Origin: Acidovorax sp. Leaf78
GTDB taxonomy: Bacteria; Pseudomonadota; Gammaproteobacteria; Burkholderiales; Burkholderiaceae_C
Direction: 5' to 3'
Assembly (NCBI RefSeq): GCF_001422735.1
Contig: NZ_LMLZ01000001.1
Location: 181,229-245,228 of the forward strand
DNA: 64,000 nucleotides
In this document: piece after piece, positions 1 through 7,390 of the stretch
How the letters are laid out: each line of letters opens with the position of its first letter
Position numbering within the stretch: the first letter of the stretch is position 1
Translations under genes and position numbers: made by a program
The notes under the pieces: generated by a model
What the model was told of the DNA's origin: nothing
Databases searched by the model: none
Seen by the model: only the letters and a program-made list of their open reading frames with translations

Positions 1-469
1 AGCCGTACTTGGCTTTCAGCCATGGCCAGTAGCCGCGCTGCGCGGCCGAGGCGATGAGGATGGTCTTGCCCTTCAGGTCCTCGAACTTCTTCACGTCGTC
101 GTGCGCGATCAGCACCTGCGGGTCTTTCTGGAACACCGCGGCCACCGTGGTCACGGGCACGCCGCCCTCTCGCATCTGGATCATCTGCAGGTCGCTCGAC
201 CCCATCACGCACTCGGCCTGTCCGGCCGCCATCATCTGCACGATGTTGACCTGCGGGCCACCCATCTTGATGGTCACATCCAGGCCGTGCTTCTTGTACA
301 GGCCCGTGGCCACCGCCTGGTAGAAGCCGCCGTGCTCGGCCTGCGCGTACCAGTTGGTCATGTAGGTGAACTTTTCCTGCGCGTGGGCCGGCAGGGTGCC
401 GGCGGCACCCGCAGCGAGCAGCGCGGCTGCACCAAGTCGGGAAAGGTGGGAGGCGGTGTTCTTCATCAT
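1..469 (-). CDS. ABC transporter substrate-binding protein, NMT1/THI5 type (partial, C-terminus outside window)
   Basis: The 156 residues visible are an N-terminal signal peptide (about residues 1-31, ending PAHAQ) followed by a mature start EKFTYMTNWYAQAEHGGFYQ, which is typical of NMT1/THI5-like periplasmic binding proteins for thiamine-precursor-like, pyrimidine or aromatic ligands. Two consecutive ATGs (469 and 466) could start it. It is the last visible gene of the operon beginning at 4171, about 90 nt after the creatininase-family gene, so it probably delivers the substrate of that pathway. The gene runs off the left edge. The family call is firm; the ligand is unknown. Confidence 0.85.
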   Translation of the reverse strand, partial: MMKNTASHLSRLGAAALLAAGAAGTLPAHAQEKFTYMTNWYAQAEHGGFYQAVATGLYKKHGLDVTIKMGGPQVNIVQMMAAGQAECVMGSSDLQMIQMREGGVPVTTVAAVFQKDPQVLIAHDDVKKFEDLKGKTILIASAAQRGYWPWLKAKYG

Positions 470-502
470 GGCAGTGCTCCGGTAGGGGATGGAGGGGGAA
501 CA

Positions 503-529
503 GGGACGAAAGGGACGAAAGGGACGAAA
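503..529. repeat. Three tandem copies of a 9-bp unit
   Basis: The unit GGGACGAAA occurs three times head to tail at 503-511, 512-520 and 521-529, in the short gap between the creatininase-family gene and the downstream binding-protein gene. On the transcribed minus strand it reads as a TTTCGTCCC ladder. It may simply be a slippage tract. Confidence 0.85.
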
Positions 530-561
530 AGGGAGGCGGGATGCGGCTGGGTTCGCAGGTT

Positions 562-1425
562 TCAAGCCAGGGCGGATGCGTGCTCCACATGCCCCGTGTG
601 GTGGGCGCGGCCCCAGGTGGCTTCGGCGCGCGGGGCCCAGCGCAGCTGGTGCAGCTCGGTGATGGCGGCGGCCCAGCTCACGGCCAGCGAATCGAGGATG
701 GCGTGGCCCTGCTCGGCCGTGGCCGGCAGCGGGTCGCCGATGATGCCGCTGGGTCCGAAGTCGCGCGCGGTCCAGGCGCAGGCCGGGCGGCCATCGGGCG
801 AGAGCAGGGGCGACGGGAAGGCAGGCGGGTAGTTCACCACCGCGCGCTCCATGTGCACGGTGTCGGGCGCCAGGGCCAGCATCAGCGCCGTCTCGGCATG
901 GCCGGCGTGCATGGCCAGCTTCTTTTCCTGCTCCGACAGGTACTTGCCCGCCACGTGCGGCACGCGCCAGGTGAAGCTCGGGACCACGATGAAGTCGCCA
1001 TGGCGCAGGCGCAGTTCGCGCGCGCACATCTCCATCACCTGCGGCTGGCCGCCGTGGCCGTTGACGAACAGCAGCTTGCGAAAGCCCGCGCGGTAGACCG
1101 ACTCGCCCACCTCGTTCATCGTGGCCAGCAGGGTCTCGCCGCTCAAGGTGACCGTGCCGGGAAAGTGCAGGTGCTCCTCGGACTTTCCGTAGGTGATGGG
1201 TGCCATGGCGAAGGCCGGCACTTCGGCCGGCAGGCGGGCCATGGCATGGCCGACCACGCCCGCACTGATGACCGTGTCCACCGCACAGGGCAGGTGCGGG
1301 CCGTGCTGCTCGGTGGCGCCCGTGGGCAGCACGATCACGGTGTTTTCCTTGTCCGGCAGGTGGGCGATCTCGGTCCAGCTCAGGTAGGGCAGGTAGCGAT
1401 GGGGCGGGGTGTAGCCGTGCAGCAT
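562..1425 (-). CDS. Creatininase-family cyclic amide hydrolase
   Basis: A 287-residue cytosolic protein of the creatininase / creatinine amidohydrolase family, which are metal-dependent hydrolases of cyclic or formyl amides. Visible motifs are TGATEQHGPH (residues 35-44, with E39 and H41), D50, NGHGG (122-126) and HAGHAE (173-178), which supply the expected metal ligands. The NGHGG form is common in family members that are not true creatininases. The gene sits 33 nt after the RidA-like gene in the 4171-1 operon, so it probably opens a ring or cleaves an amide made upstream. The exact substrate cannot be read from sequence. Confidence 0.85.
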   Translation of the reverse strand: MLHGYTPPHRYLPYLSWTEIAHLPDKENTVIVLPTGATEQHGPHLPCAVDTVISAGVVGHAMARLPAEVPAFAMAPITYGKSEEHLHFPGTVTLSGETLLATMNEVGESVYRAGFRKLLFVNGHGGQPQVMEMCARELRLRHGDFIVVPSFTWRVPHVAGKYLSEQEKKLAMHAGHAETALMLALAPDTVHMERAVVNYPPAFPSPLLSPDGRPACAWTARDFGPSGIIGDPLPATAEQGHAILDSLAVSWAAAITELHQLRWAPRAEATWGRAHHTGHVEHASALA

Positions 1426-1458
1426 GGGGCGGGTCTTTCGTGAAGGAGGATGTGGAGG

Positions 1459-1923
1459 TCAGCGCAAGGGGAGGTAGGCAGTCGCTTCGACCTCGACCAG
1501 GATGTCGGCCGTGGGCAGCATGCCGGTGACCTCCACCACGGTGGAGGCCGGCGGCTCGCCCGGGAAGAACAGCTTGCGCACGCGGCTGTACTGGGGAAAG
1601 TGGTCCAGGTGCTTGAAGTACTGCACCAGCTTGAACACGTCGGACATCTGGCCGCCCGCGGCCTCGACGGTCTGGCGGATGCGGTCGAGCACATACCAGC
1701 TCTGCGCCAGGATGGGCCCCTCCTTGATGTCGCTGCTGAACTCGCCAGTGCGGCCGATCAGCGTGGCCGCCTCGTCGGGGATGTCGGCATAGCCGCGCAC
1801 GATGCGGCTGGCCGCAGGGTCCACGGCAATGATGCCGGACAGGAACACCAGGTCGCCCGCGCGGCGCCAGGCGGCGTAGCGGGCCAGGGGCTGGGCGATG
1901 CCCGGGGTGGTGGGTGCGGTCAT
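1459..1923 (-). CDS. RidA-family protein (atypical)
   Basis: A 154-residue YjgF/YER057c/UK114-fold protein. The conserved core GDLVFLSGIIAVDP lies near residues 23-36, and the C-terminal block has ASTVVEVTGMLPTADILVEVE. In classical imine deaminases the last block reads ARS-VEV with a catalytic arginine; here a serine is in that place, so it probably belongs to a non-deaminase Rid subgroup such as those linked to catabolic operons (RutC-like position). The start ATG overlaps the stop of the upstream amidohydrolase gene (ATGA), so translation is probably coupled. A longer reading frame extends upstream, but it only covers the neighbouring genes in another frame. Confidence 0.88.
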   Translation of the reverse strand: MTAPTTPGIAQPLARYAAWRRAGDLVFLSGIIAVDPAASRIVRGYADIPDEAATLIGRTGEFSSDIKEGPILAQSWYVLDRIRQTVEAAGGQMSDVFKLVQYFKHLDHFPQYSRVRKLFFPGEPPASTVVEVTGMLPTADILVEVEATAYLPLR

Positions 1924-3251
1924 GCAAGGCTCCGTGCAGGGATGGGGGAAGGGGACGGCGTTGTACCCGCCACATGCCACGCCGCGCTGGCATGGCCACC
2001 GGCGACGCAGCCCTGGCGCAGCACCACGCGCTGCTGCGTGCGCGACGGAAAGCCCCAGCCATCGGCCTGCTGGAAGACGATCAGGTCGGCGGGCATGCCG
2101 GGCTGCAGCGGCAGGGCCTCGGGCCCGCGGCGCAGCCAGTCGCTGCGGCACAGCGCCTCGGACCAGCGGTCGAACGACGCATCGAGCTGCGCGGCCAGCA
2201 CGCCGGTGGCCAGGGCCTCCAGCGGGTCGAAGCTGCCCACGGGGCAGAACGGGTCCTGCACGTTGTCGCTGGCCACCAGCACCGGGATGCCGCGCGCACG
2301 CGCCTCCTTGACGAGGGTGATGCCGCGCTGGCGCGGTGTGCGGCCGGTCACTGCGTCCTGCAGCAGCAGGTTGGTGATGGGCAGCGTGACCAGGGTGATC
2401 GGGCTTTGCGCCACCGCGTCCAGCGTGGCCAGGGCGGAGGCCTCGTCCTGTGCGGCCAGTGCGCAGGTGTGGCCGCAGACCACATGGCCCCCGAAGCGCA
2501 ATTCCTGGAGCAGCGCGGCCGTGGTGGCCAGGCCCTGGGCGCCGGGGTGCAGTTCCTCGTCCACATGCAGGTCCACGTTCAGGCCATGGTGCTGCGCGGC
2601 CTCGAACAGGTGGCGCAGGGCCTGCGGGTCCCAGTTGGTGGAATGCACGAAGCCGCCCAGCAGCGCGCCCGGGCCGCTGGCGGCCACGGTGGCGGCCAGC
2701 TGCAGGGCGGTGGCGCGCTCGGTGTACAGGTGCAATGGGATCAGGGCCACGCGCTCCAGCGCGATGCGGCCGGCCCATTCCTGCGCCAGCGCGCGCAGCA
2801 CGTTCCAGGCGAGCGGTGGTGCATCGGGCTCCCACCAATCGCAGTGGGTGCGCAGGTGCACCGTGCCCGCCTCGTACGCCCATTGCAGGGCGCGGCTGGC
2901 GCGGGCGCGGATGTCGGCCTCGGTCCAGCCCTGGCGGTCGACCATCATGGCCTCGATGGCGCCCAGCAGGCCGGGCTTGACGGTGCCCATGCGCGGCAGG
3001 GTGAAGGCCTTGTCCAGGTGGGTGTGCGCATCCACCAGGCCGGGCAGCACCAGGGCGCCGGCCAGATCCCAGGTGGCGCCCGCGGGGGCAGGCTGCGCAG
3101 GGCTGTGCGGCGCTATGGATGCGACGCGGCCCTGCACCAGGTGCACATCGGCCAGCGCGGGCTGGCTGCCCTGGGTGGGCCACTGGCGTGGCAGCAGCCA
3201 GCGCGGCAGCCGGGCGCGCAGCAGGTGGTCGGGGGTGTTGGATGCATGCAT
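1920..3251 (-). CDS. Cytosine-deaminase-like amidohydrolase
   Basis: A 443-residue amidohydrolase-superfamily enzyme resembling E. coli CodA. Metal-site motifs appear in order: DAHTHLDKA (residues 74-82), LHVDE (228-232), GHT (260-262) and SDNVQDPF (328-335, where D329 matches the CodA aspartate). The RQRGITLVKEA stretch is also CodA-like. It would deaminate or hydrolyse a pyrimidine-like, triazine-like or creatinine-like ring in the cytosol. It lies 12 nt after the flavodoxin-fold gene and overlaps the RidA-like gene by 4 nt. Cytosine deaminase itself is possible, but the operon partners suggest another heterocycle. Confidence 0.87.
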   Translation of the reverse strand: MHASNTPDHLLRARLPRWLLPRQWPTQGSQPALADVHLVQGRVASIAPHSPAQPAPAGATWDLAGALVLPGLVDAHTHLDKAFTLPRMGTVKPGLLGAIEAMMVDRQGWTEADIRARASRALQWAYEAGTVHLRTHCDWWEPDAPPLAWNVLRALAQEWAGRIALERVALIPLHLYTERATALQLAATVAASGPGALLGGFVHSTNWDPQALRHLFEAAQHHGLNVDLHVDEELHPGAQGLATTAALLQELRFGGHVVCGHTCALAAQDEASALATLDAVAQSPITLVTLPITNLLLQDAVTGRTPRQRGITLVKEARARGIPVLVASDNVQDPFCPVGSFDPLEALATGVLAAQLDASFDRWSEALCRSDWLRRGPEALPLQPGMPADLIVFQQADGWGFPSRTQQRVVLRQGCVAGGHASAAWHVAGTTPSPSPIPARSLA

Positions 3252-3263
3252 GCGACGGAGCCC

Positions 3264-3851
3264 TTATGCGAAGCGCGCCATGGCCTGGCCCACGCGGGCC
3301 TTGAAGGCCTCGAGCCGCGGCGGCGTGGCCACGTTCATGTGGTAGTAGGCGTGGTAGTCCACGCGCGCCTTGCCACCGGTCAGCAGGCGCATGTAGCGCG
3401 TGACGGACTTGCGCGGCGGGTCGCCCATGAGCAGCGCCGTCCAGCGCGGGCGGCCGTAGGTCACCACGGCCGAGATGCGCTGGATGTGCGTGAGCGAGGG
3501 CTTGACGTTCTGCGGATCGCTGATGTCGAAGGCCACGCCGGGCATCAGCACCCGATCGAAAAAACCCTTGAGCATGGCCGGCATGCCGAAGCACCAGGTG
3601 GGAAAGCAGAACACCACCGCCTGGGCCCAGAGCAGCCGGTCCACATAGCCCTGCACGGGCAGGCGGTTGCTCGGCACCTCGTGGTAGCCCAGCCGCTCCT
3701 CGCGGCTGAGCACGGGGTTGAAACCCTCGGCATACAGGTCGCAGTCGTCCACCTGGTGGCCCGCGCCGCGCAGCTGTTGCACCACCTCGGCATGCAGGGC
3801 CGCGTTGTAGCTGGTCTCCACCGGGTGGCAATAGATCACGAGGATGCGCAT
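3264..3851 (-). CDS. Flavodoxin-fold NAD(P)H oxidoreductase
   Basis: A 195-residue protein of the NAD(P)H dehydrogenase (quinone) / KefF / MdaB-like flavodoxin-fold family. It has LVIYCHPVETSYNAALH (residues 4-20, the FMN-phosphate loop) and FPTWCFGMPAMLKGFFDRV in the middle, the signature that contacts the flavin ring. It probably passes two electrons from NAD(P)H to a quinone, a small molecule or a partner. The ATG at 3851 was chosen because an upstream in-frame start at 3911 would run into the ferredoxin-domain gene. It follows that gene by 14 nt, which suggests an electron-transfer pair. Confidence 0.85.
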   Translation of the reverse strand: MRILVIYCHPVETSYNAALHAEVVQQLRGAGHQVDDCDLYAEGFNPVLSREERLGYHEVPSNRLPVQGYVDRLLWAQAVVFCFPTWCFGMPAMLKGFFDRVLMPGVAFDISDPQNVKPSLTHIQRISAVVTYGRPRWTALLMGDPPRKSVTRYMRLLTGGKARVDYHAYYHMNVATPPRLEAFKARVGQAMARFA

Positions 3852-3865
3852 GGCGGGCTCCTTCT

Positions 3866-4171
3866 TCAAAGGTCGAGCGTGAGCGTGGGCCCGTGGCTGC
3901 GTGCGCAGCACACGGCCACATGGGTGGCCTGCTCTTCAGGGCTCAGGCAGCTGTCGCGGTGGTCGGGTGCCCCGGCCAGCCAGCGCGTGGCGCAGGTGCC
4001 GCACACACCCTGCTCGCACAGCGTGTCGATGGCGACGCCGGCGAGCTGCAGCACATCGGCCATGCTTTCGCCGGGCTCCACGGGCAGCCGCATCTGGCTG
4101 CGCGCAAGCTCGAGTTCAAAGGAAGCCGGTTCCGTGGCGGGCAGCGGCGCTGCCATGGCTGGGGTTTGCAT
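3866..4171 (-). CDS. Stand-alone 2Fe-2S ferredoxin domain (phthalate dioxygenase reductase C-terminal type)
   Basis: A 101-residue protein consisting only of the plant-type 2Fe-2S domain that normally ends phthalate/vanillate dioxygenase reductases. The cluster pattern is C52-x4-C57-x2-C60 with a last ligand at C88 or C89. PDHRDSCLSPEEQATH and the end PTLTLDL are also diagnostic. The FMN- and NAD-binding part of such reductases is absent, and the next gene encodes a separate flavodoxin-fold protein that could replace it. It is the first gene of the operon, directly downstream of the RutR-like operator. It could be a functional ferredoxin or a relic of a larger reductase; the intact cluster motif favours function. 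Confidence 0.85.
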   Translation of the reverse strand: MQTPAMAAPLPATEPASFELELARSQMRLPVEPGESMADVLQLAGVAIDTLCEQGVCGTCATRWLAGAPDHRDSCLSPEEQATHVAVCCARSHGPTLTLDL

Positions 4172-4186
4172 GTTTGACCACTTGAT

Positions 4187-4202
4187 TTGATCGATTGGTC
4201 AA
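4187..4202. promoter_or_regulatory. RutR-like operator upstream of the ferredoxin-domain operon
   Basis: The 16 bases TTGATCGATTGGTCAA match the known E. coli RutR consensus TTGACCAnnTGGTCAA at 12 of its 14 fixed positions. A further TTTGACCA half-site lies at 4173-4180, making a wider inverted repeat with TGGTCAAA at 4196-4203. It begins 16 bases upstream of the ATG at 4171, and a RutR-type TetR gene ends 107 bases away, so repression of the operon by that protein is the simple reading. Confidence 0.7.
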
Positions 4203-4308
4203 ACTATTGCAAGTGCTGTGCCAGCAGGCTTTCGGGCCGTTGCCTGTGGGCCCTGGGTCAACGCGCCGCGCTGGCGCGGCTGCTACGCCCGCCAGCGTGC
4301 AGACCTGT

Positions 4309-5010
4309 TCACTCTGGTGCGCAATCCGGTGCCAGGCCACAGCCCAGCAGCACAAAGTTGGTGAGCTCGCGCACGATGGGCTCGCGGTCGATCGTCTCTT
4401 CGGGCGCCAGGCCCAGCATGATGTGCACCTGCACGCCGTAGTCGGCGTAGTGCTGCGTCATGCCCCAGATCTGCATGAGCAAGAGGCGCGCGTCCAGCGG
4501 GCGCATGCGGCCCTCGGCGATCCAGCGGTCGATCAGGTCCACCTTCTGCTGGGTGGACTTCACGGCCACGGGCCAGTACCGGCCCAGGTTGCGCCCGCCG
4601 CCCAGCACCTCGGTGGTGAAGATGCGCGACAGGCCCGGGTTGTCCAGCGCGTAGTCGAGCTTCTTGCGCACGTAGGTGCTCAGCACCTTCTTGGGGTCGT
4701 CGCTCTGGCTGTCGAACTGGAAGGCGCCCGACCAGCCGTTGAGCACCGAGTACAGCAGCTCCTCGTACAGCTCTTCCTTGCTGGCGATGTAATAGTGCAG
4801 CTGCGGCTTGGTCAGGCCTGCGCGCTCGGCAATGGCCTTGGTGGAAGCGCCCTTGAAGCCATGGCGGCTGAACTCGGCAATGGCCGCCTCGCGGATCGCG
4901 CCCAGGATGCGCTCGCGCCCCTGCTTGGGGCGGCTGAGCAGGGCGCCGGAAACGACGTTGCTGGGGGTCTCGGTGTCGGCGTCGTTCATGGGCGGGGCGG
5001 GGTTCGGCAT
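4309..5010 (-). CDS. TetR-family regulator, RutR type
   Basis: A 233-residue repressor. The helix-turn-helix is GASTKAIAERAGLTKPQLHYY (about residues 54-74), and the all-alpha C-terminal ligand domain is of the RutR/YcdC type (YVRKKLDYALDNPGLSRIFTTEVL). RutR senses uracil or thymine in E. coli; the effector here is unknown but is probably a related N-heterocycle. The ATG at 5010 was chosen because an earlier in-frame start (5052) would overlap the upstream deaminase gene; 4989 is another option. None has a clear Shine-Dalgarno, so coupling to the deaminase stop 19 nt upstream is likely. It is the last gene of the operon starting at 7281. Confidence 0.86.
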   Translation of the reverse strand: MPNPAPPMNDADTETPSNVVSGALLSRPKQGRERILGAIREAAIAEFSRHGFKGASTKAIAERAGLTKPQLHYYIASKEELYEELLYSVLNGWSGAFQFDSQSDDPKKVLSTYVRKKLDYALDNPGLSRIFTTEVLGGGRNLGRYWPVAVKSTQQKVDLIDRWIAEGRMRPLDARLLLMQIWGMTQHYADYGVQVHIMLGLAPEETIDREPIVRELTNFVLLGCGLAPDCAPE

Positions 5011-5029
5011 GGTGGGCGATTGTCGCTGG

Positions 5030-5557
5030 TCACGACTTCCAGAAGCCGACATGCGGCGCGCTGGCCTCTTCGATCAGTGCGGGCCCGATGCACTCGATGG
5101 GGTGGTGCGATGCAGCGAACACGTCACGGCACGACAGTTCGGCGTCGCGCTGCTCGGGGCGGTCGCCGCGAAACTCGCGCAGGCGCACCGCGTCGATCCC
5201 GAAGACCACGCGGCCAATGCCCGCCCAGAAGATGGCACCGGCGCACATCACGCACGGCTCGGCCGACGAATACAGCGTGGCGCGGGCCAGCATCTCGCGC
5301 GCGAAGCGCGGGCTGAGCTGGCGCACGGCGTTGGTCTCCGCATGGCCCGTGCAGTCGCCCGTCTCGGTGGTGTTGCAATAACCCTCGGCCAGCAGGTCGC
5401 CCTGCTCGCTGACCACCACCGCACCAAAGGGCCGGTTGCCCCGCGCCCGCGCCGTGCAAGACCAGGCGATGGCCTGGCGCAGGTAGGTGCCATCGATGGC
5501 ATCGAGTTGGGCAGGGTCGTCGAACTGCTGGGGCGCTGCGGACATGAGGGCAAGCAT
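5030..5557 (-). CDS. CMP/dCMP-type nucleoside or nucleobase deaminase (copy 1)
   Basis: A 175-residue zinc deaminase with the zinc/proton-shuttle motif HAE (H72, E74) and PCVMC (C102, C105) followed by AGAIFWAGIGRVVFGID. The family includes guanine deaminase (GuaD), TadA and yeast-type cytosine deaminase; the GAI-F/Y-WA stretch is most like GuaD-type proteins. A GGAG sits 7 nt before the ATG at 5557. It is closely similar over its full length to the next upstream gene (5720-6256), so the pair is a tandem duplication. The substrate is probably an aminated heterocycle taken up by the neighbouring binding protein. Confidence 0.87.
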   Translation of the reverse strand: MLALMSAAPQQFDDPAQLDAIDGTYLRQAIAWSCTARARGNRPFGAVVVSEQGDLLAEGYCNTTETGDCTGHAETNAVRQLSPRFAREMLARATLYSSAEPCVMCAGAIFWAGIGRVVFGIDAVRLREFRGDRPEQRDAELSCRDVFAASHHPIECIGPALIEEASAPHVGFWKS

Positions 5558-5719
5558 GGGGTGTCTCCGTCGTGGGTGCTGCTGTTCCCCTCGCTATGCA
5601 TTTGGCATGCCATGAACAATGTGTGACATGTGCGCGGGCTGTGCGTCGTGCAGCACACCGCAGTGCTGCGCGGCACCGCCTGCGGGTTGCAGCACAAATC
5701 GCTCAATGGGGCCGGACTT

Positions 5720-6256
5720 TCAGGATTTCCACGCACCTTGGTGCGATGCGGACGACTCGTCGATCAGTGCCGGCCCTGTGCATTCGATCGGGTGCGGCGA
5801 GCTGTAAAAGACATCGCGGCACGACAACTCGGCGTCGCGCTGGTCCAGGCGTTCGCCGCGGAACACGCGCAGCCGCATCGCGTCGATGCCGTACACCACT
5901 CGCCCGATGTTGGCCCAGTAGATGGCGCCCGCGCACATCACGCAGGGCTCGGCCGACGAGTACAGCGTGGCGCCCGCCAGGTCGTCGCGGCTGTGCACGG
6001 GGCTGGCCAGTCGCACGGCGGAGGTCTCGGCATGTGCGGTGCAGTCGCCGTTTTCGCCGGTGGAGTTCCAGGCCTCGGCCAGCACACGGCCATCGGCCGC
6101 CACGATGAGCGCACCAAACGGCCGGTTGCCGCGCGTGCGGGCCTTGTCGGCCAGTGCGATGGCCTGGCGCAGGTACAGACCGTCGCGCGCGTCCAGGATG
6201 GCCTCCTGCGACAAGGCGATGGCTGGGGCTTCGGTGGTGAGGGGTGCAGCGCTCAT
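5720..6256 (-). CDS. CMP/dCMP-type nucleoside or nucleobase deaminase (copy 2)
   Basis: A 178-residue zinc deaminase paralogous to the gene at 5030-5557. It has HAE (H75, E77) and PCVMC (C105, C108), then AGAIYWANIGRVVYGID, and the same C-terminal RDAELSCRDVF...SPHPIEC block as its neighbour. Both active sites are intact, so neither copy looks decayed. Its ATG overlaps the stop of the upstream binding-protein gene by 4 nt (ATGA), which implies coupled translation. Copies 1 and 2 may form a hetero-oligomer or act on successive amino groups. Confidence 0.87.
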   Translation of the reverse strand: MSAAPLTTEAPAIALSQEAILDARDGLYLRQAIALADKARTRGNRPFGALIVAADGRVLAEAWNSTGENGDCTAHAETSAVRLASPVHSRDDLAGATLYSSAEPCVMCAGAIYWANIGRVVYGIDAMRLRVFRGERLDQRDAELSCRDVFYSSPHPIECTGPALIDESSASHQGAWKS

Positions 6257-7281
6257 GCCACCACCTTGCGGTCGGCCAGGGCGGGCAGGAAGGCGGGGTT
6301 GAACACGCGCTCGGGCGCGGGCTTGCGTGCGAGGTTGAACACGGCCGCCACTTCCTCGATCTGGTGCGCCAGCACGGCGCCCTGCACGCCGCCCAGGCCC
6401 ACGGCCTGCGATTCGGCCGTCTGCAGGTACTGGCGCGTGATGGCCCAGCGATCGCGTTCCACGTCCATGTTCAGGATGGCTTCGCGCGCCTTGATGGCTG
6501 CGAACGCGGCCTCGGGGTTGGCCAGCGTCTCGCGCAGCGCGCGGTTGCTGGCGCGCAGGAACGCCTTGGCCGCCTCGGGTTTTTCCTGCAGCAGCTTGCC
6601 GGCCAGGATGGCGTTGCCATACAGGTTCAGGCCTGCCTTGTTGTATTCGAGCACCGACAGGTCCTTGGCTGGCAGGCGCGCGAACAGCGACACGGCCGAG
6701 TCATGGAAATAGGTGGCTGCATCCACATCGCCGCGCACCACCACGTTGTCGCGCGCACTGAAGTCTGTGGTCACCCAGTCGAACAGCTCGGGCTGTGTCT
6801 TGAGCGCGCGGGCCACCATGGGCCAGCTGCGGCGCGTGGACTCCACGGCGGCGGCCGCCACCTTCTTGCCCTTGAGCGACTGGAAGTCGGTGGTGATGCC
6901 CCGGTCCTTGCGGCCGATGATGACGAAGGGCGCGCGGTTGTAGTACTGGTAGATGGCCTGCACCGGCGTGTCGGGGTTCTGCGCGTGGAACTCGGCCAGC
7001 GAGCAGATGTCGCCCAGGCCGATGTCGTAGGCGCCGCTGGCCACGCGCGTGATCGAGGCGACCGAGCCCGCGCCCACGTCGATGATTACGTCCAGGCCTT
7101 CCTGCTTGTAATAGCCCTTGGCTTGCGCCAGGAAGAAGGGCGAGGTCTGGCTGGTAACGCGAAAGTCCAGCGTGAACTTGAGCGGAGTCACCGAGCCCTG
7201 CGCGTGCACGGCAGGAGTGCCCAGGGTGGCGGCGATGGAAGAGGCGAGGGTGGTCGAGAGAAAGCGGCGGCGTTGCATCAT
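6253..7281 (-). CDS. ABC transporter substrate-binding protein, NMT1/THI5 type, Tat-like signal
   Basis: A 342-residue periplasmic binding protein. It starts with a twin-arginine-like signal (RRRFLS near residues 4-9, cleavage around AVHAQ), then LKFTLDFRVTSQTSPFFLAQAKGYYKQ, the NMT1-like entry motif. No permease or ATPase gene accompanies it, so it may share the transporter at 13759-15375 or one outside the window. It is the first gene of the operon with both deaminases and the TetR regulator. The ATG at 7281 (or 7278) was chosen from the signal peptide. Confidence 0.86.
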   Translation of the reverse strand: MMQRRRFLSTTLASSIAATLGTPAVHAQGSVTPLKFTLDFRVTSQTSPFFLAQAKGYYKQEGLDVIIDVGAGSVASITRVASGAYDIGLGDICSLAEFHAQNPDTPVQAIYQYYNRAPFVIIGRKDRGITTDFQSLKGKKVAAAAVESTRRSWPMVARALKTQPELFDWVTTDFSARDNVVVRGDVDAATYFHDSAVSLFARLPAKDLSVLEYNKAGLNLYGNAILAGKLLQEKPEAAKAFLRASNRALRETLANPEAAFAAIKAREAILNMDVERDRWAITRQYLQTAESQAVGLGGVQGAVLAHQIEEVAAVFNLARKPAPERVFNPAFLPALADRKVVA

Positions 7282-7390
7282 GGTGGTGGCCCAGGTTCGG
7301 TGGAGTGCCCGGACCGCAGGCGCATGCCGCCGCAGGACCGGATCGAACTGAGCAATTTCCGGGCGCCACCATCGCACAGGGGTGGCAGCG

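Noticed and set aside
562..1425. True creatinine amidohydrolase
   Set aside because: The family fold is clear, but the NGHGG motif and the operon partners do not specifically support creatinine, so only the family is claimed.
1450..3345. 631-residue plus-strand reading frame
   Set aside because: Antisense to four well-supported genes; its composition is typical of shadow frames in GC-rich DNA.
1459..3921. 820-residue minus-strand reading frame
   Set aside because: Only its last 154 residues (RidA-like) are a recognisable protein; the rest is a shifted frame of the amidohydrolase and flavodoxin-fold genes, with low-complexity Arg/Ala/Pro/Gly composition.
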